The position numbers were made by a program, and so were the translations under genes. A DNA stretch of 64,000 nucleotides. Source: Mucilaginibacter geliditolerans (GTDB taxonomy: Bacteria; Bacteroidota; Bacteroidia; Sphingobacteriales; Sphingobacteriaceae). Position 1 is the stretch's first letter; each line of letters opens with the position of its first letter. The stretch is from NCBI RefSeq assembly GCF_014200495.1, contig NZ_JACHBY010000001.1, positions 682,001 to 746,000 of the forward strand. Reading direction: 5' to 3'. This document shows positions 37,352 to 44,860 of this stretch, piece by piece. A model generated the notes under the pieces. It was not told the origin of the DNA, ran no database searches, and saw only the letters and a program-made list of their open reading frames with translations.

Positions 37352-38467
37352 ATGAAAAAGAAAGCCTTAATCACCGGCATTACCGGTCAGGACGGAGCCT
37401 ATCTTGCTGAACTCCTGTTATCAAAAAATTATGAGGTTCATGGCGTAAAACGCAGAAGCTCTCTTTTTAATACGGAGCGTATCGATCATTTGTATCAGGA
37501 TCCGCATGACGAAAACCGAAGCTTTGTGATGCATTACGGCGACCTGTCCGACTCCACCAATCTTATCCGCATCATTCAACAAGTGCAGCCTGATGAAATT
37601 TATAACCTTGGTGCCATGTCACATGTAAAAGTAAGTTTTGATACACCGGAGTATACAGCCAATGCTGATGGCATAGGCACACTCAGGCTGCTGGAAGCTA
37701 TAAGGATATTGGGGCTCACAAAAAAAACCAAAATATACCAGGCTTCAACCTCTGAACTTTACGGGTTGGTACAAGCTGTTCCGCAATCAGAAACCACCCC
37801 CTTTTATCCGCGGTCGCCATATGCTGTAGCAAAACTGTACGCTTATTGGATAACTGTAAATTACAGGGAGGCATATGATATTTTTGCCTGTAACGGCATT
37901 CTTTTCAACCATGAAAGCCCTTTGCGCGGTGAGACTTTTGTAACCCGTAAAATAACCCGGGCCGCTGTAAAAATTGCGATGGGGCTGCAGGATAAGTTGT
38001 ACCTGGGTAACCTGGACTCCCGGCGAGACTGGGGACACGCTAAAGATTACGTGGAGGCCATGTGGTTAATTTTGCAGCAAGAGAAACCCGAAGATTATGT
38101 AATAGCCACAGGTATAACAACAGCAGTACGTGACTTTGTAAAAATGGCATTCGAAGAGTTAGGTATTGAAATAACTTTTGAAGGATCCGGAGTTTCCGAA
38201 AAAGGTTACGTAACATCCTGCCGGAACATGGATTACCTTGTTGAAATAGGAAAAGAAATAATTGCAGTTGATCCGGCCTATTTCCGTCCTACCGAAGTTG
38301 ACCTGCTGATAGGCGATCCTACCAAAGCCATTGAAAAACTGGGATGGGAAATCAAGTATGATTTAAAGATGCTGATCAATGATATGGTGACATCAGATAT
38401 TAACGTGTTCAGAAAAGACAAAATGCTGAAAGATTTGGGTTATGAAATTAAAAATCAATTTGAGTAG
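37352..38467 (+). CDS. gmd: GDP-mannose 4,6-dehydratase
   Basis: The product has 371 residues. The NADP-binding start, [19 protein letters not shown] (5-23), the YAVAK active site (Tyr157, Lys161), the STSELYG Ser/Thr/Glu motif and [19 protein letters not shown] are specific for GMD. One position differs from the usual SPRRGETF (Leu for Arg). It makes GDP-4-keto-6-deoxy-D-mannose, the precursor of GDP-fucose, GDP-rhamnose or perosamine. The expected second enzyme (GDP-fucose synthase) is not recognisable in the window. I chose the ATG at 37352, where homology starts. Confidence 0.93.
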   Translation: MKKKALITGITGQDGAYLAELLLSKNYEVHGVKRRSSLFNTERIDHLYQDPHDENRSFVMHYGDLSDSTNLIRIIQQVQPDEIYNLGAMSHVKVSFDTPEYTANADGIGTLRLLEAIRILGLTKKTKIYQASTSELYGLVQAVPQSETTPFYPRSPYAVAKLYAYWITVNYREAYDIFACNGILFNHESPLRGETFVTRKITRAAVKIAMGLQDKLYLGNLDSRRDWGHAKDYVEAMWLILQQEKPEDYVIATGITTAVRDFVKMAFEELGIEITFEGSGVSEKGYVTSCRNMDYLVEIGKEIIAVDPAYFRPTEVDLLIGDPTKAIEKLGWEIKYDLKMLINDMVTSDINVFRKDKMLKDLGYEIKNQFE

Positions 38468-38502
38468 ATTATAAGTATTCATCTGCCATTAAACAAAATA
38501 AT

Positions 38503-38928
38503 ATGAACTTATTTATTATCGACGATGACCCGTTTCAACATTTTATCATGGAAAGAATGTTGACCCTACATTTAACAAATCCTGTTGATCAGGTAACCCA
38601 CAGTGACAATGCTGATGAAATTTTAAAGTTTATGGAAGTAAACAGCGATAATACCGACCGCCTTCCTGATATTATATTCTTAGATTTAAATATGCCGATC
38701 ATGAACGGGTGGGACTTCTTGGAGCGGTATAAAATAATACAGCGAAAGATCACTAAATCGATTCAAATCTATATCATATCTTCATCAATTGACTCGCGTG
38801 ACGTTTTGCGCTTAAAGAAATATAGATCCGTAAAAGATTACGTTTTAAAGCCCGTTACAAGACCCGCTTTAGAAAAAATATTTGAAACAGGTGCGGCGAA
38901 CGGATCACATGGAATAAGCAAACAATAA
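38503..38928 (+). CDS. Stand-alone response regulator (receiver domain only)
   Basis: The product has 141 residues, made of one receiver domain: acidic cluster Asp7-Asp9, phospho-acceptor Asp61 in IIFLDLNMPIMNGW, Ser93-95 at the switch position and Lys116 in YVLKP. There is no output domain, as in CheY-like or phosphorelay proteins. Its stop overlaps the ATG of the heptose nucleotidyltransferase gene by one base (TAATG), so the two are translationally coupled. A similar receiver protein is encoded at 39561 on the other strand beside a histidine kinase, which may be the kinase for both. Confidence 0.9.
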   Translation: MNLFIIDDDPFQHFIMERMLTLHLTNPVDQVTHSDNADEILKFMEVNSDNTDRLPDIIFLDLNMPIMNGWDFLERYKIIQRKITKSIQIYIISSSIDSRDVLRLKKYRSVKDYVLKPVTRPALEKIFETGAANGSHGISKQ

Positions 38929-39431
38929 TGCAAATATCAATCAATAGTATTCTTTCAAAAAAGTTATTTGATTTAACGTCAGCAGTCCGCCAGTTAAAAG
39001 AGTGGCAAGGCAAAGGAGAAAAGATTGTTTTTACAAATGGCGTCTTTGATTTAATTCATATAGGCCATTTGAGCTATCTGGCCGAGGCCGCGAATCTCGG
39101 CAATAAATTAATTGTAGGCTTGAACAGCGATGATTCTGTCAGCAGAATTAAAGGGCCAGACAGGCCTGTAAATGATCAGAAAAGTAGAGCGGCATTATTA
39201 TCATGCCTTTGTTTTGTGGATATGGTTATCATATTTGGCGAAAATACTCCTACTGATCTGATTTCAGATATATTACCAGACATTTTGGTTAAGGGGGCAG
39301 ATTACGCCTTAGAGAACATAGCCGGAGCAAACAAAGTCATTGCAAATGGCGGTGAAATTAAGACCATCAAATTTATAGCAGGATATTCATCAAGCCTGAT
39401 CATCGAAAAAATAAACCGTCAAAAGCATTAA
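38928..39431 (+). CDS. rfaE2: D-glycero-beta-D-manno-heptose 1-phosphate adenylyltransferase (HldE domain 2, stand-alone)
   Basis: The product has 167 residues. The cytidylyltransferase-like fold has FTNGVFDLIHIGHLSYL with the HxGH motif (His44-His47), then LIVGLNSDDSVSRIKGPDRP, both specific to the RfaE nucleotidyltransferase half, and ends with GYSSSLIIEKI. It makes ADP-D-glycero-beta-D-manno-heptose from the 1-phosphate. The kinase half is encoded 10 kb upstream in the same locus. The phosphatase (GmhB) and the ADP-heptose epimerase (HldD) were not seen and must be elsewhere or replaced. Confidence 0.93.
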   Translation: MQISINSILSKKLFDLTSAVRQLKEWQGKGEKIVFTNGVFDLIHIGHLSYLAEAANLGNKLIVGLNSDDSVSRIKGPDRPVNDQKSRAALLSCLCFVDMVIIFGENTPTDLISDILPDILVKGADYALENIAGANKVIANGGEIKTIKFIAGYSSSLIIEKINRQKH

Positions 39432-39560
39432 GCATTATTGTAATCTGAAACAAAATACACAGTTAAATGTCGTAATAACACCACTCTCACATATAGGAAA
39501 TCATATTGCTAAAGGTCTTTTATTTCGCGTGTAGAGAACTGGGCAAATCACATCATTTAC

Positions 39561-39977
39561 TTACGCAATTTTTTTTCTGAATTCACCTGTAAAAGCTAAA
39601 TTAAATTGTTGCGAATTAATGGGTTTTATAATGTAATCGGTAATATCCGGATGGTTTTGAGCATGTAATATATCCTCATAACTGATACAAGAAGTCACTA
39701 AAAATATGGTGATCTTTTTGCTGATTCGTGTCCTGATCTGCTCAAAAGCTACCATAAACTCCCAACCATTCATCACAGGCATATCAATATCTAAAAATAT
39801 GATATCAGGTAAATTAGCAGCATTTACAGCATCACCTAAAAAGTTTATAGCATCTCTTCCGTTAGAAAAATCCACAACATTAGCACATAATTCCTTTACT
39901 TCTACATATTTTCTAAATCCGAACCTGTAGACTTCATCATCATCTATAATCCAGGCAATTTGTGTGGTATGATCCAT
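39561..39977 (-). CDS. Stand-alone response regulator downstream of a PAS histidine kinase
   Basis: The product has 139 residues, a single receiver domain with acidic residues in IAWIIDDDE (Asp12-Asp14), the phospho-acceptor Asp63 in IIFLDIDMPVMNGW, Thr/Ser in FLVTSC and the Lys in YIIKP. It resembles the receiver protein at 38503. I chose the ATG at 39977; a start at 40052 would overlap the kinase gene. The gap to the kinase stop is 43 bp, so both are likely one transcript. Confidence 0.88.
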   Translation of the reverse strand: MDHTTQIAWIIDDDEVYRFGFRKYVEVKELCANVVDFSNGRDAINFLGDAVNAANLPDIIFLDIDMPVMNGWEFMVAFEQIRTRISKKITIFLVTSCISYEDILHAQNHPDITDYIIKPINSQQFNLAFTGEFRKKIA

Positions 39978-40020
39978 GATATGGAGGATTATACGAGTTG
40001 TGTTTTGGAATTGTTGCAAA

Positions 40021-41484
40021 TTATAAAAGTTTAATAATAAATTTTGTTCCAATATTTAAATTACTTTCTACCGTTATCGTTCCACCAAGAGCTTCAATCT
40101 GATTACGGGTAATGTAAAGGCCAATCCCCTGCGAGTCCAGATTATTATGAAAGGTTTGATACATACCAAAAATCTTGTCACCATTTTTTTTCATATCAAT
40201 ACCCATTCCGTTATCCTCAAAAATAAGGTATACATGCTCGTTTTCGATGTGACTTTTACAAGTGATGATGGCTTGCCGGTCAGGACTGCGATATTTTAAA
40301 GCATTAGTGAGCATATTATGAAAGATACTTTCTAAATATGCCGGCAGGTAATAAATATTAGGACACTTACTAAAGTCATATTTGACGATGGCATTAGCCG
40401 AATGTATATTGCTTTGCAGCGCATTCAAAATATTTTTAAAAAGTAAGTCAAATTCGATCAGTATTTTTTCCTGATTTGCTACCAAATCAATTTTTACAAT
40501 TTCATTTAGGTGTTCAATAGTGGCGTTTAAACTGTTACTGATGCTTCTTACATGCGATAGAATTTCCTGCTGTTCGGTTTGAGTTTTTGATTCCTCATGC
40601 AGGTTCAGCATTAATTGTAAATTACCAGCGTACGATCTCAAATTATGTGATGCGATATAAGCAAAATTTTGCAGTCGCTCATTCTTGTGGCTTATTAAAT
40701 TAAGTGTTGATTTCAGTTTATTTTCACTATGCTTTGTGACATTAATATCTTGTATCACACCTTTGATCAGTAAGCATTTGCCATAATTATCAATTTTTGC
40801 TACTGCTTTTATTTTTGTCCAAATAATTCTGCCTTTCCCTGTTTTTAATCTTAGATCGAGATCATAAGGCCGTCCAATTCTGATACAATCTTCAATAGCA
40901 GCAGTCAACAACTGCCTATGCTCCGGTTCAAAACAACCAATTAGTTCATCAATAGTAGCCGGTTGCCGATGCAGCTCAAAAATATCCAATGCTTCATTAG
41001 TTAAGAATAACTTATTTAATGTTACATCAATTTCCCAGGCGCCAACTTTAAGCAATTTATTAGTTTCAGCAACAAATGTATTGTTCGTGGTCAGCTGTAA
41101 TTCTGAAAACTTAAATTGATTTATATTTATCAGGGTACCTGCAATTTTTGCGTTCCCTTGTCTCTTCACAGTACTTTGAAACCACTCATAACCATTTTTT
41201 GTCAATAACCGGATATACGCGATTTCTGATGACTGCGCCGTCCGATTATTTATAGTCGCCAGAAATGAAGCCTTATCCTGATAATAAATTAAATTGTCAA
41301 TAAAATTACTGTAGGAGCATTCAATTTCCCCAGGCTGGTAGCCCAAAATCGTAAACAAGCTAACCGACCATTTTACTTTATTAGTGTTTACATCAAATTC
41401 CCAAATACCGGCGTTGACGCTGTTAATTAAACGTGCTAGATTAGGTGTTTCATCGTCAAAAAGGTAACTTTCAAATAAACTCAT
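40021..41484 (-). CDS. Soluble PAS-domain sensor histidine kinase
   Basis: The product has 487 residues and no membrane segment. Two PAS domains are visible: about residues 15-125 (NAGIWEFDVNTNKVKWS) and 135-255 (VGAWEIDVTLNKLFL, PAC motif IKGVIQDINVTKHSE). A HisKA region follows with the phospho-acceptor His in AYIASHNLRSY, and then a HATPase domain (NMLTNALKYRS, FEDNGMGIDM, GIGLYITRNQIEALGG). It senses a cytoplasmic or diffusible signal and would phosphorylate the adjacent receiver protein. It is convergent with the heptose gene and may govern the exopolysaccharide locus. Confidence 0.92.
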   Translation of the reverse strand: MSLFESYLFDDETPNLARLINSVNAGIWEFDVNTNKVKWSVSLFTILGYQPGEIECSYSNFIDNLIYYQDKASFLATINNRTAQSSEIAYIRLLTKNGYEWFQSTVKRQGNAKIAGTLININQFKFSELQLTTNNTFVAETNKLLKVGAWEIDVTLNKLFLTNEALDIFELHRQPATIDELIGCFEPEHRQLLTAAIEDCIRIGRPYDLDLRLKTGKGRIIWTKIKAVAKIDNYGKCLLIKGVIQDINVTKHSENKLKSTLNLISHKNERLQNFAYIASHNLRSYAGNLQLMLNLHEESKTQTEQQEILSHVRSISNSLNATIEHLNEIVKIDLVANQEKILIEFDLLFKNILNALQSNIHSANAIVKYDFSKCPNIYYLPAYLESIFHNMLTNALKYRSPDRQAIITCKSHIENEHVYLIFEDNGMGIDMKKNGDKIFGMYQTFHNNLDSQGIGLYITRNQIEALGGTITVESNLNIGTKFIIKLL

Positions 41485-41924
41485 CGATTTTTTACTCTGC
41501 TATAGCCTTCCCTATTTTGACTATAAACAGCGGGATTAATATAATAATAATTGCTTGTATTGACAATAATTTTCGGCACATGACTATTCAGAATATTTAA
41601 AAGTTGCAACTCAAAAAATAAATTATTAAATTTTGCTTAGTAGTTCATTAGTCATATCAAATAATCAGCCAGTTTATCTTTCTGAATAAAAAAAAATAAT
41701 TTATTGAGAAAGATTAATTTTTCGTCGCTTAAATGGCACATGATCTCGGCTTTTTTAATTAAAAAGTAAAAAATAAACAATAAATAGATAGCTTGGTTTT
41801 ACATTAAGCTAATGAGATCGGCTGATTGCGGTTACCTAATACAAAGAAAACCAACAACAATTTAAGCGTTGAATCATTTACTCTATAAAACAGCAACTGA
41901 AGATAAAGAAACAGTCAAGTAATT

Positions 41925-41998
41925 GGATATTCCGGGATCATTGGCCACCTCGTCCCGGAATATTAAAAATATCATCCCGAAATACTTTGTTCAGCATT
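41925..41998 (-). repeat. IS-end-like repeat, copy B
   Basis: This is the reverse-complement partner of 781-847. It contains a long internal near-palindrome, ATTCCGGGATCA...CGTCCCGGAAT, plus a further ATCCCGAAAT unit, so there are several short related repeats in one end. Both copies end outward in TGGATAT or its complement. I infer an IS21-like end, but no istA or istB gene is present. Confidence 0.5.
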
Positions 41999-42170
41999 GG
42001 CCCGCTGCCGTCATAATTTTGGGGTTGTTTGAGGAAAAACAACAAACCGAAACTCTTTTCTAACATAAAGACGCATTTTTAAGTAAACAAATTTCGAAAA
42101 TGCAGCCTATAAAAGTCAGTATGTTTAGTATCTAAAAATACTGTAAGTCAGATCATTAAACTAATTTCAG

Positions 42171-42200
42171 TGCGTCTTTTTTATGAAAAAAAAAGACGCA
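42171..42200. repeat. Perfect 12-bp inverted repeat (hairpin)
   Basis: TGCGTCTTTTTT and AAAAAAGACGCA flank a 6-base loop. It could work as a terminator in either direction. A third copy of the GACGCATT arm occurs about 100 bp upstream. Confidence 0.5.
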
Positions 42201-42255
42201 TTGAAGGTCGCACCAAAACTTTGCGAATCCGCACATATTTTGATTAAGTCCGGAA

Positions 42256-42298
42256 ACGAAAAAAGCCTGTAATCGTATGATTTACAGGCTTTTTTCGT
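42256..42298. terminator. Strong orphan bidirectional terminator
   Basis: A perfect 17-bp stem (ACGAAAAAAGCCTGTAA with TTACAGGCTTTTTTCGT) encloses a 9-base loop, with A and T runs on the two arms. No gene ends near it on either strand, so it has either lost its gene or terminates an unrecognised RNA. Confidence 0.65.
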
Positions 42299-42582
42299 AT
42301 TTTAAATTGATACTCAGCGGTGAGGGAGGCACTTTTTTGCCCCCCCTGTTTTCCGCCTAATTTCGCTATTTAAGGATTTTTCCGGTTTTGACTCACCAGA
42401 TACTCACCAGCTTTTTTTCGCTTTGGCATAGCTGCAAATGCTATCCTCCAAAGGTGCAAAAAATGTAATTATTCCGAATAAAAAAGGAGTAATCCATAGT
42501 AAAATAACTTAGTTTTGGTTATGTCAACCAAAGTTTTATTTCATATAGTTGGTCAAGCATGAAAATTGGGTGCTTTCATTAG

Positions 42583-42753
42583 CACCTCATTGAAAGCAAA
42601 CATCAAAAACCCTCGGCTATTTACCTCGAACTGGGCTTTGAAAGCCTGTCGCACTTCTCACATGCTTTCAAAAAAAAGTTCGGCAAGGTATATTTATTTT
42701 CTGATAAGCTATTTATGACAAAGGAGTTAGCTAAAAACGCATTGGTATTTTAA
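42583..42753 (+). pseudogene. AraC-family regulator fragment (C-terminal helix-turn-helix)
   Basis: The 56-codon frame reads YLELGFESLSHFSHAFKKKF, the second helix-turn-helix of an AraC regulator with its usual 'GF-S-SHFS-AFKKKFG' signature, but there is no start, first helix-turn-helix or effector domain. A stop (TAG at 42580) lies just upstream. The 3' end overlaps the last codons of the sigma factor gene on the other strand by 23 bp, so the two sequences probably met through a rearrangement. Confidence 0.75.
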
Positions 42754-43318
42754 GGATTATGATGATCGAAATTATTTTTTCATAGTTCATCAGTGATAAT
42801 TTTAATAATCTTAATGCCTTGCGCATATGCTGCTTCACTGTATTTTCAGAAATGTCGAGCCGGTTTGCTATTTCCTTTACAGAAAGATATTCTTGTCTCC
42901 TTAGTTTAAAAACACTCCTGCATTGCGGAGGCAGTTTCTCAATATGTGAATTTAAATGCTTTTCGAGATCTTTTATCTCTAAAGAATGAATGGTAGAAAA
43001 ATCCTGTTCTTCATATGACATGGCCAGGTATTCCTCATATTTTTTATGTACAAGGCTGTGCCTGTAATGATCTAAAATTTTATTTTTAAGTATAGTGCTG
43101 AGATATGCCCCGAGAGAAGCAATCTCAGATGCATTCTTACGGCTATTATAGAGTGTCAGAAAAATATCCTGGATAAATTCTTCCGAGATATTTCTATCGT
43201 TTGTTTTGCGCATAGCCAAAGCCAGCAATTGAGGAGAATATCTTTTATAGATAACCTCAAAAGCAAATTCATCACCTTGTTGCCAAAGTAAGATCAACTC
43301 CAAATCGCTAGATTCCAC
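42731..43318 (-). CDS. ECF sigma factor, FecI-like
   Basis: The product has 195 residues. Region 2 includes FAFEVIYKRYSPQLLALAMR and EEFIQDIFLTLY, and region 4 includes LPPQCRSVFKLRRQEYLSVK and DISENTVKQHMRKALRLL. The C-terminal tail is hydrophobic, as in many Bacteroidota FecI-like factors. It should direct RNA polymerase to the SusC/SusD genes when released by the FecR-like anti-sigma factor. The FecR gene is divergent rather than downstream on the same strand, which is not the usual order. The last codons lie within the AraC relic. Confidence 0.88.
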   Translation of the reverse strand: MESSDLELILLWQQGDEFAFEVIYKRYSPQLLALAMRKTNDRNISEEFIQDIFLTLYNSRKNASEIASLGAYLSTILKNKILDHYRHSLVHKKYEEYLAMSYEEQDFSTIHSLEIKDLEKHLNSHIEKLPPQCRSVFKLRRQEYLSVKEIANRLDISENTVKQHMRKALRLLKLSLMNYEKIISIIIILKIPMRF

Positions 43319-43497
43319 AAAAATTAAAATTACTTAGGTTGCTACCACAATTATAATGAATTATTTATATGAAAAGATTGCAGTATTAACTTTTGTAATT
43401 TATATAAAAAAAAATCAGTAGCAGATAACACTTTGATGTTGGCTGCTCGTCTTATTGATATAAGCCGGTATTTAATTTCACTCCGATCAAAATTTTA

Positions 43498-44655
43498 ATG
43501 GAACATCACAGACTACAATATTTAATTGAACAATATTCAAAAGATCAAATAAATGCAGAAGAACTGCATGAACTAAATCAATGGTATGAGTCTGTTGATT
43601 ATAGTTCTAAGAGCTTTGATGAATGGGTGAGTGAGTCCAGAGGCGAGGAGGAACTTATAAACCAGCTTTATGAACGTTTTGATTTTAAAGTAAAGGCGAA
43701 TAAACGTGTAATTAATTTAAAGCGAACTTATCGTGCTATTGGCATAGCAGCTAGTATAACTATCGTTTTTTTAATTGGATTCGCCTTAAATAAACAGCAA
43801 AAAATGCAGCTGACAGCAAAAGCCAGTATACAAAAGGCTATTATTCCCGGCTCAGACAAAGCCATTCTTAAACTGGCAAACGGCCAGCAGATTGTTTTGG
43901 ATAGTCAGAGAACCGGGACAATTGCCAGCCAGTATGGTGTCTCTATCACCAAAAATAGTAAAGGGCAGATTGTCTATAAAAATCCCACAGGTTCATCAAA
44001 GCAGCCTTATAACCTTGAGGCTTATAATACCATCGAAACTAAGCGGGGCGGCCAATATAGCATACAGCTTCCCGATGGAACTAAAGTTTGGCTAAATGCT
44101 GCATCCTCCCTAAAATATCCGCTTCATTTTTCGAAAAATGAAAGAAGAGTTGAACTTACCGGGGAAGCTTATTTTGAGGTGGCCCATAACAAAAATCAGC
44201 CATTTAAGGTAATCAGCAACAATCAGGAAGTCAGGGTACTGGGAACACACTTTAATATTAACGCATACGATGACGAACCGGCTGTAAGTACAACCTTACT
44301 TGAAGGAAGCGTATTGATACGCAATCTATCCTCCCGTGAATCGCAAATGCTTGTACCGGGTCAGCAGGCGAATATTGCGAAAAATGATTTGAAGATTAGT
44401 ACAGTCAACACCGAACAGGTAATATCCTGGAAAAAAGGCTATTTTTTGTTTGATAACATGGATATAAGCAGCATCATGAGGGTAATAAGTAGATGGTATG
44501 ATGTTGATATTCAATACAGTGATATAGACAAGAGCGAAACTTTTGGGGGCACATTTTCACGACAGGCTGACCTGACTGAAATTTTACATGATCTGCAACA
44601 GCTGGGGCATGTACATTTTAAAATTGAAGACAGAAAAATTACTATCGGCAAATAA
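43498..44655 (+). CDS. FecR-like anti-sigma factor
   Basis: The product has 385 residues. A short cytoplasmic N-terminal domain (about 1-80) precedes one membrane helix (AIGIAASITIVFLIGFAL, about 82-99). The periplasmic FecR domain has GGQYSIQLPDGTKVWLNAAS and RRVELTGEAYFEVAHNKNQP. The C-terminal DUF4974-like part has WKKGYFLFDNMDISSIMRVI, thought to contact the TonB receptor's signalling domain. It would sequester the sigma factor until the SusC protein, which has a secretin/TonB N-terminal domain, signals substrate binding. The promoter probably lies in the 179-bp divergent gap. Confidence 0.92.
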   Translation: MEHHRLQYLIEQYSKDQINAEELHELNQWYESVDYSSKSFDEWVSESRGEEELINQLYERFDFKVKANKRVINLKRTYRAIGIAASITIVFLIGFALNKQQKMQLTAKASIQKAIIPGSDKAILKLANGQQIVLDSQRTGTIASQYGVSITKNSKGQIVYKNPTGSSKQPYNLEAYNTIETKRGGQYSIQLPDGTKVWLNAASSLKYPLHFSKNERRVELTGEAYFEVAHNKNQPFKVISNNQEVRVLGTHFNINAYDDEPAVSTTLLEGSVLIRNLSSRESQMLVPGQQANIAKNDLKISTVNTEQVISWKKGYFLFDNMDISSIMRVISRWYDVDIQYSDIDKSETFGGTFSRQADLTEILHDLQQLGHVHFKIEDRKITIGK

Positions 44656-44709
44656 CTTTTGTGCCGGAACCAATAAGTATAACAGGTAATAATTTAATGG
44701 AATTTTAAG

Positions 44710-44721
44710 AAAGGAGGTGAT
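44710..44721 (+). promoter_or_regulatory. Perfect anti-Shine-Dalgarno complement with no start codon nearby
   Basis: AAAGGAGGTGAT is complementary over 12 bases to the usual 16S rRNA 3' end. It lies in the leader of the SusC gene, 140 bases before its ATG, with no ATG, GTG or TTG at a useful distance. Most genes in the window lack such sites, so a leader-peptide, ribosome-standby or chance explanation is open. Confidence 0.3.
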
Positions 44722-44860
44722 TATTTAAGCAGCAATACTCAAACCAAAGATTACTAAACCAGGAACGTTGAAGCCGTCCCTGGTCAGCCAGCAAATTGCT
44801 GAAATCAGGTAATCAAAACGATTGCAGTCAACCGATTAGTTTATTTAACCTAACATTCAA

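Larger units (their letters stand above)
41485..42582. other. Decayed intergenic region with repeat and hairpins
   Basis: The 1.1 kb hold no intact gene. Features are an IS-end-like repeat at 41925-41998, a 12-bp-stem hairpin at 42171-42200 whose GACGCA arm recurs at 42069-42074, and a strong terminator-like hairpin at 42256-42298. Further on, a short direct repeat (CTCACCAGATACTCACCAG) lies near 42392-42411. The combination looks like the scar of an inserted and later deleted mobile element. Confidence 0.55.

Noticed and set aside
42392..42411. Direct repeat CTCACCAGATACTCACCAG as a recombination site
   Set aside because: No integrase gene or second flanking copy in the window. Only a short direct repeat is seen.
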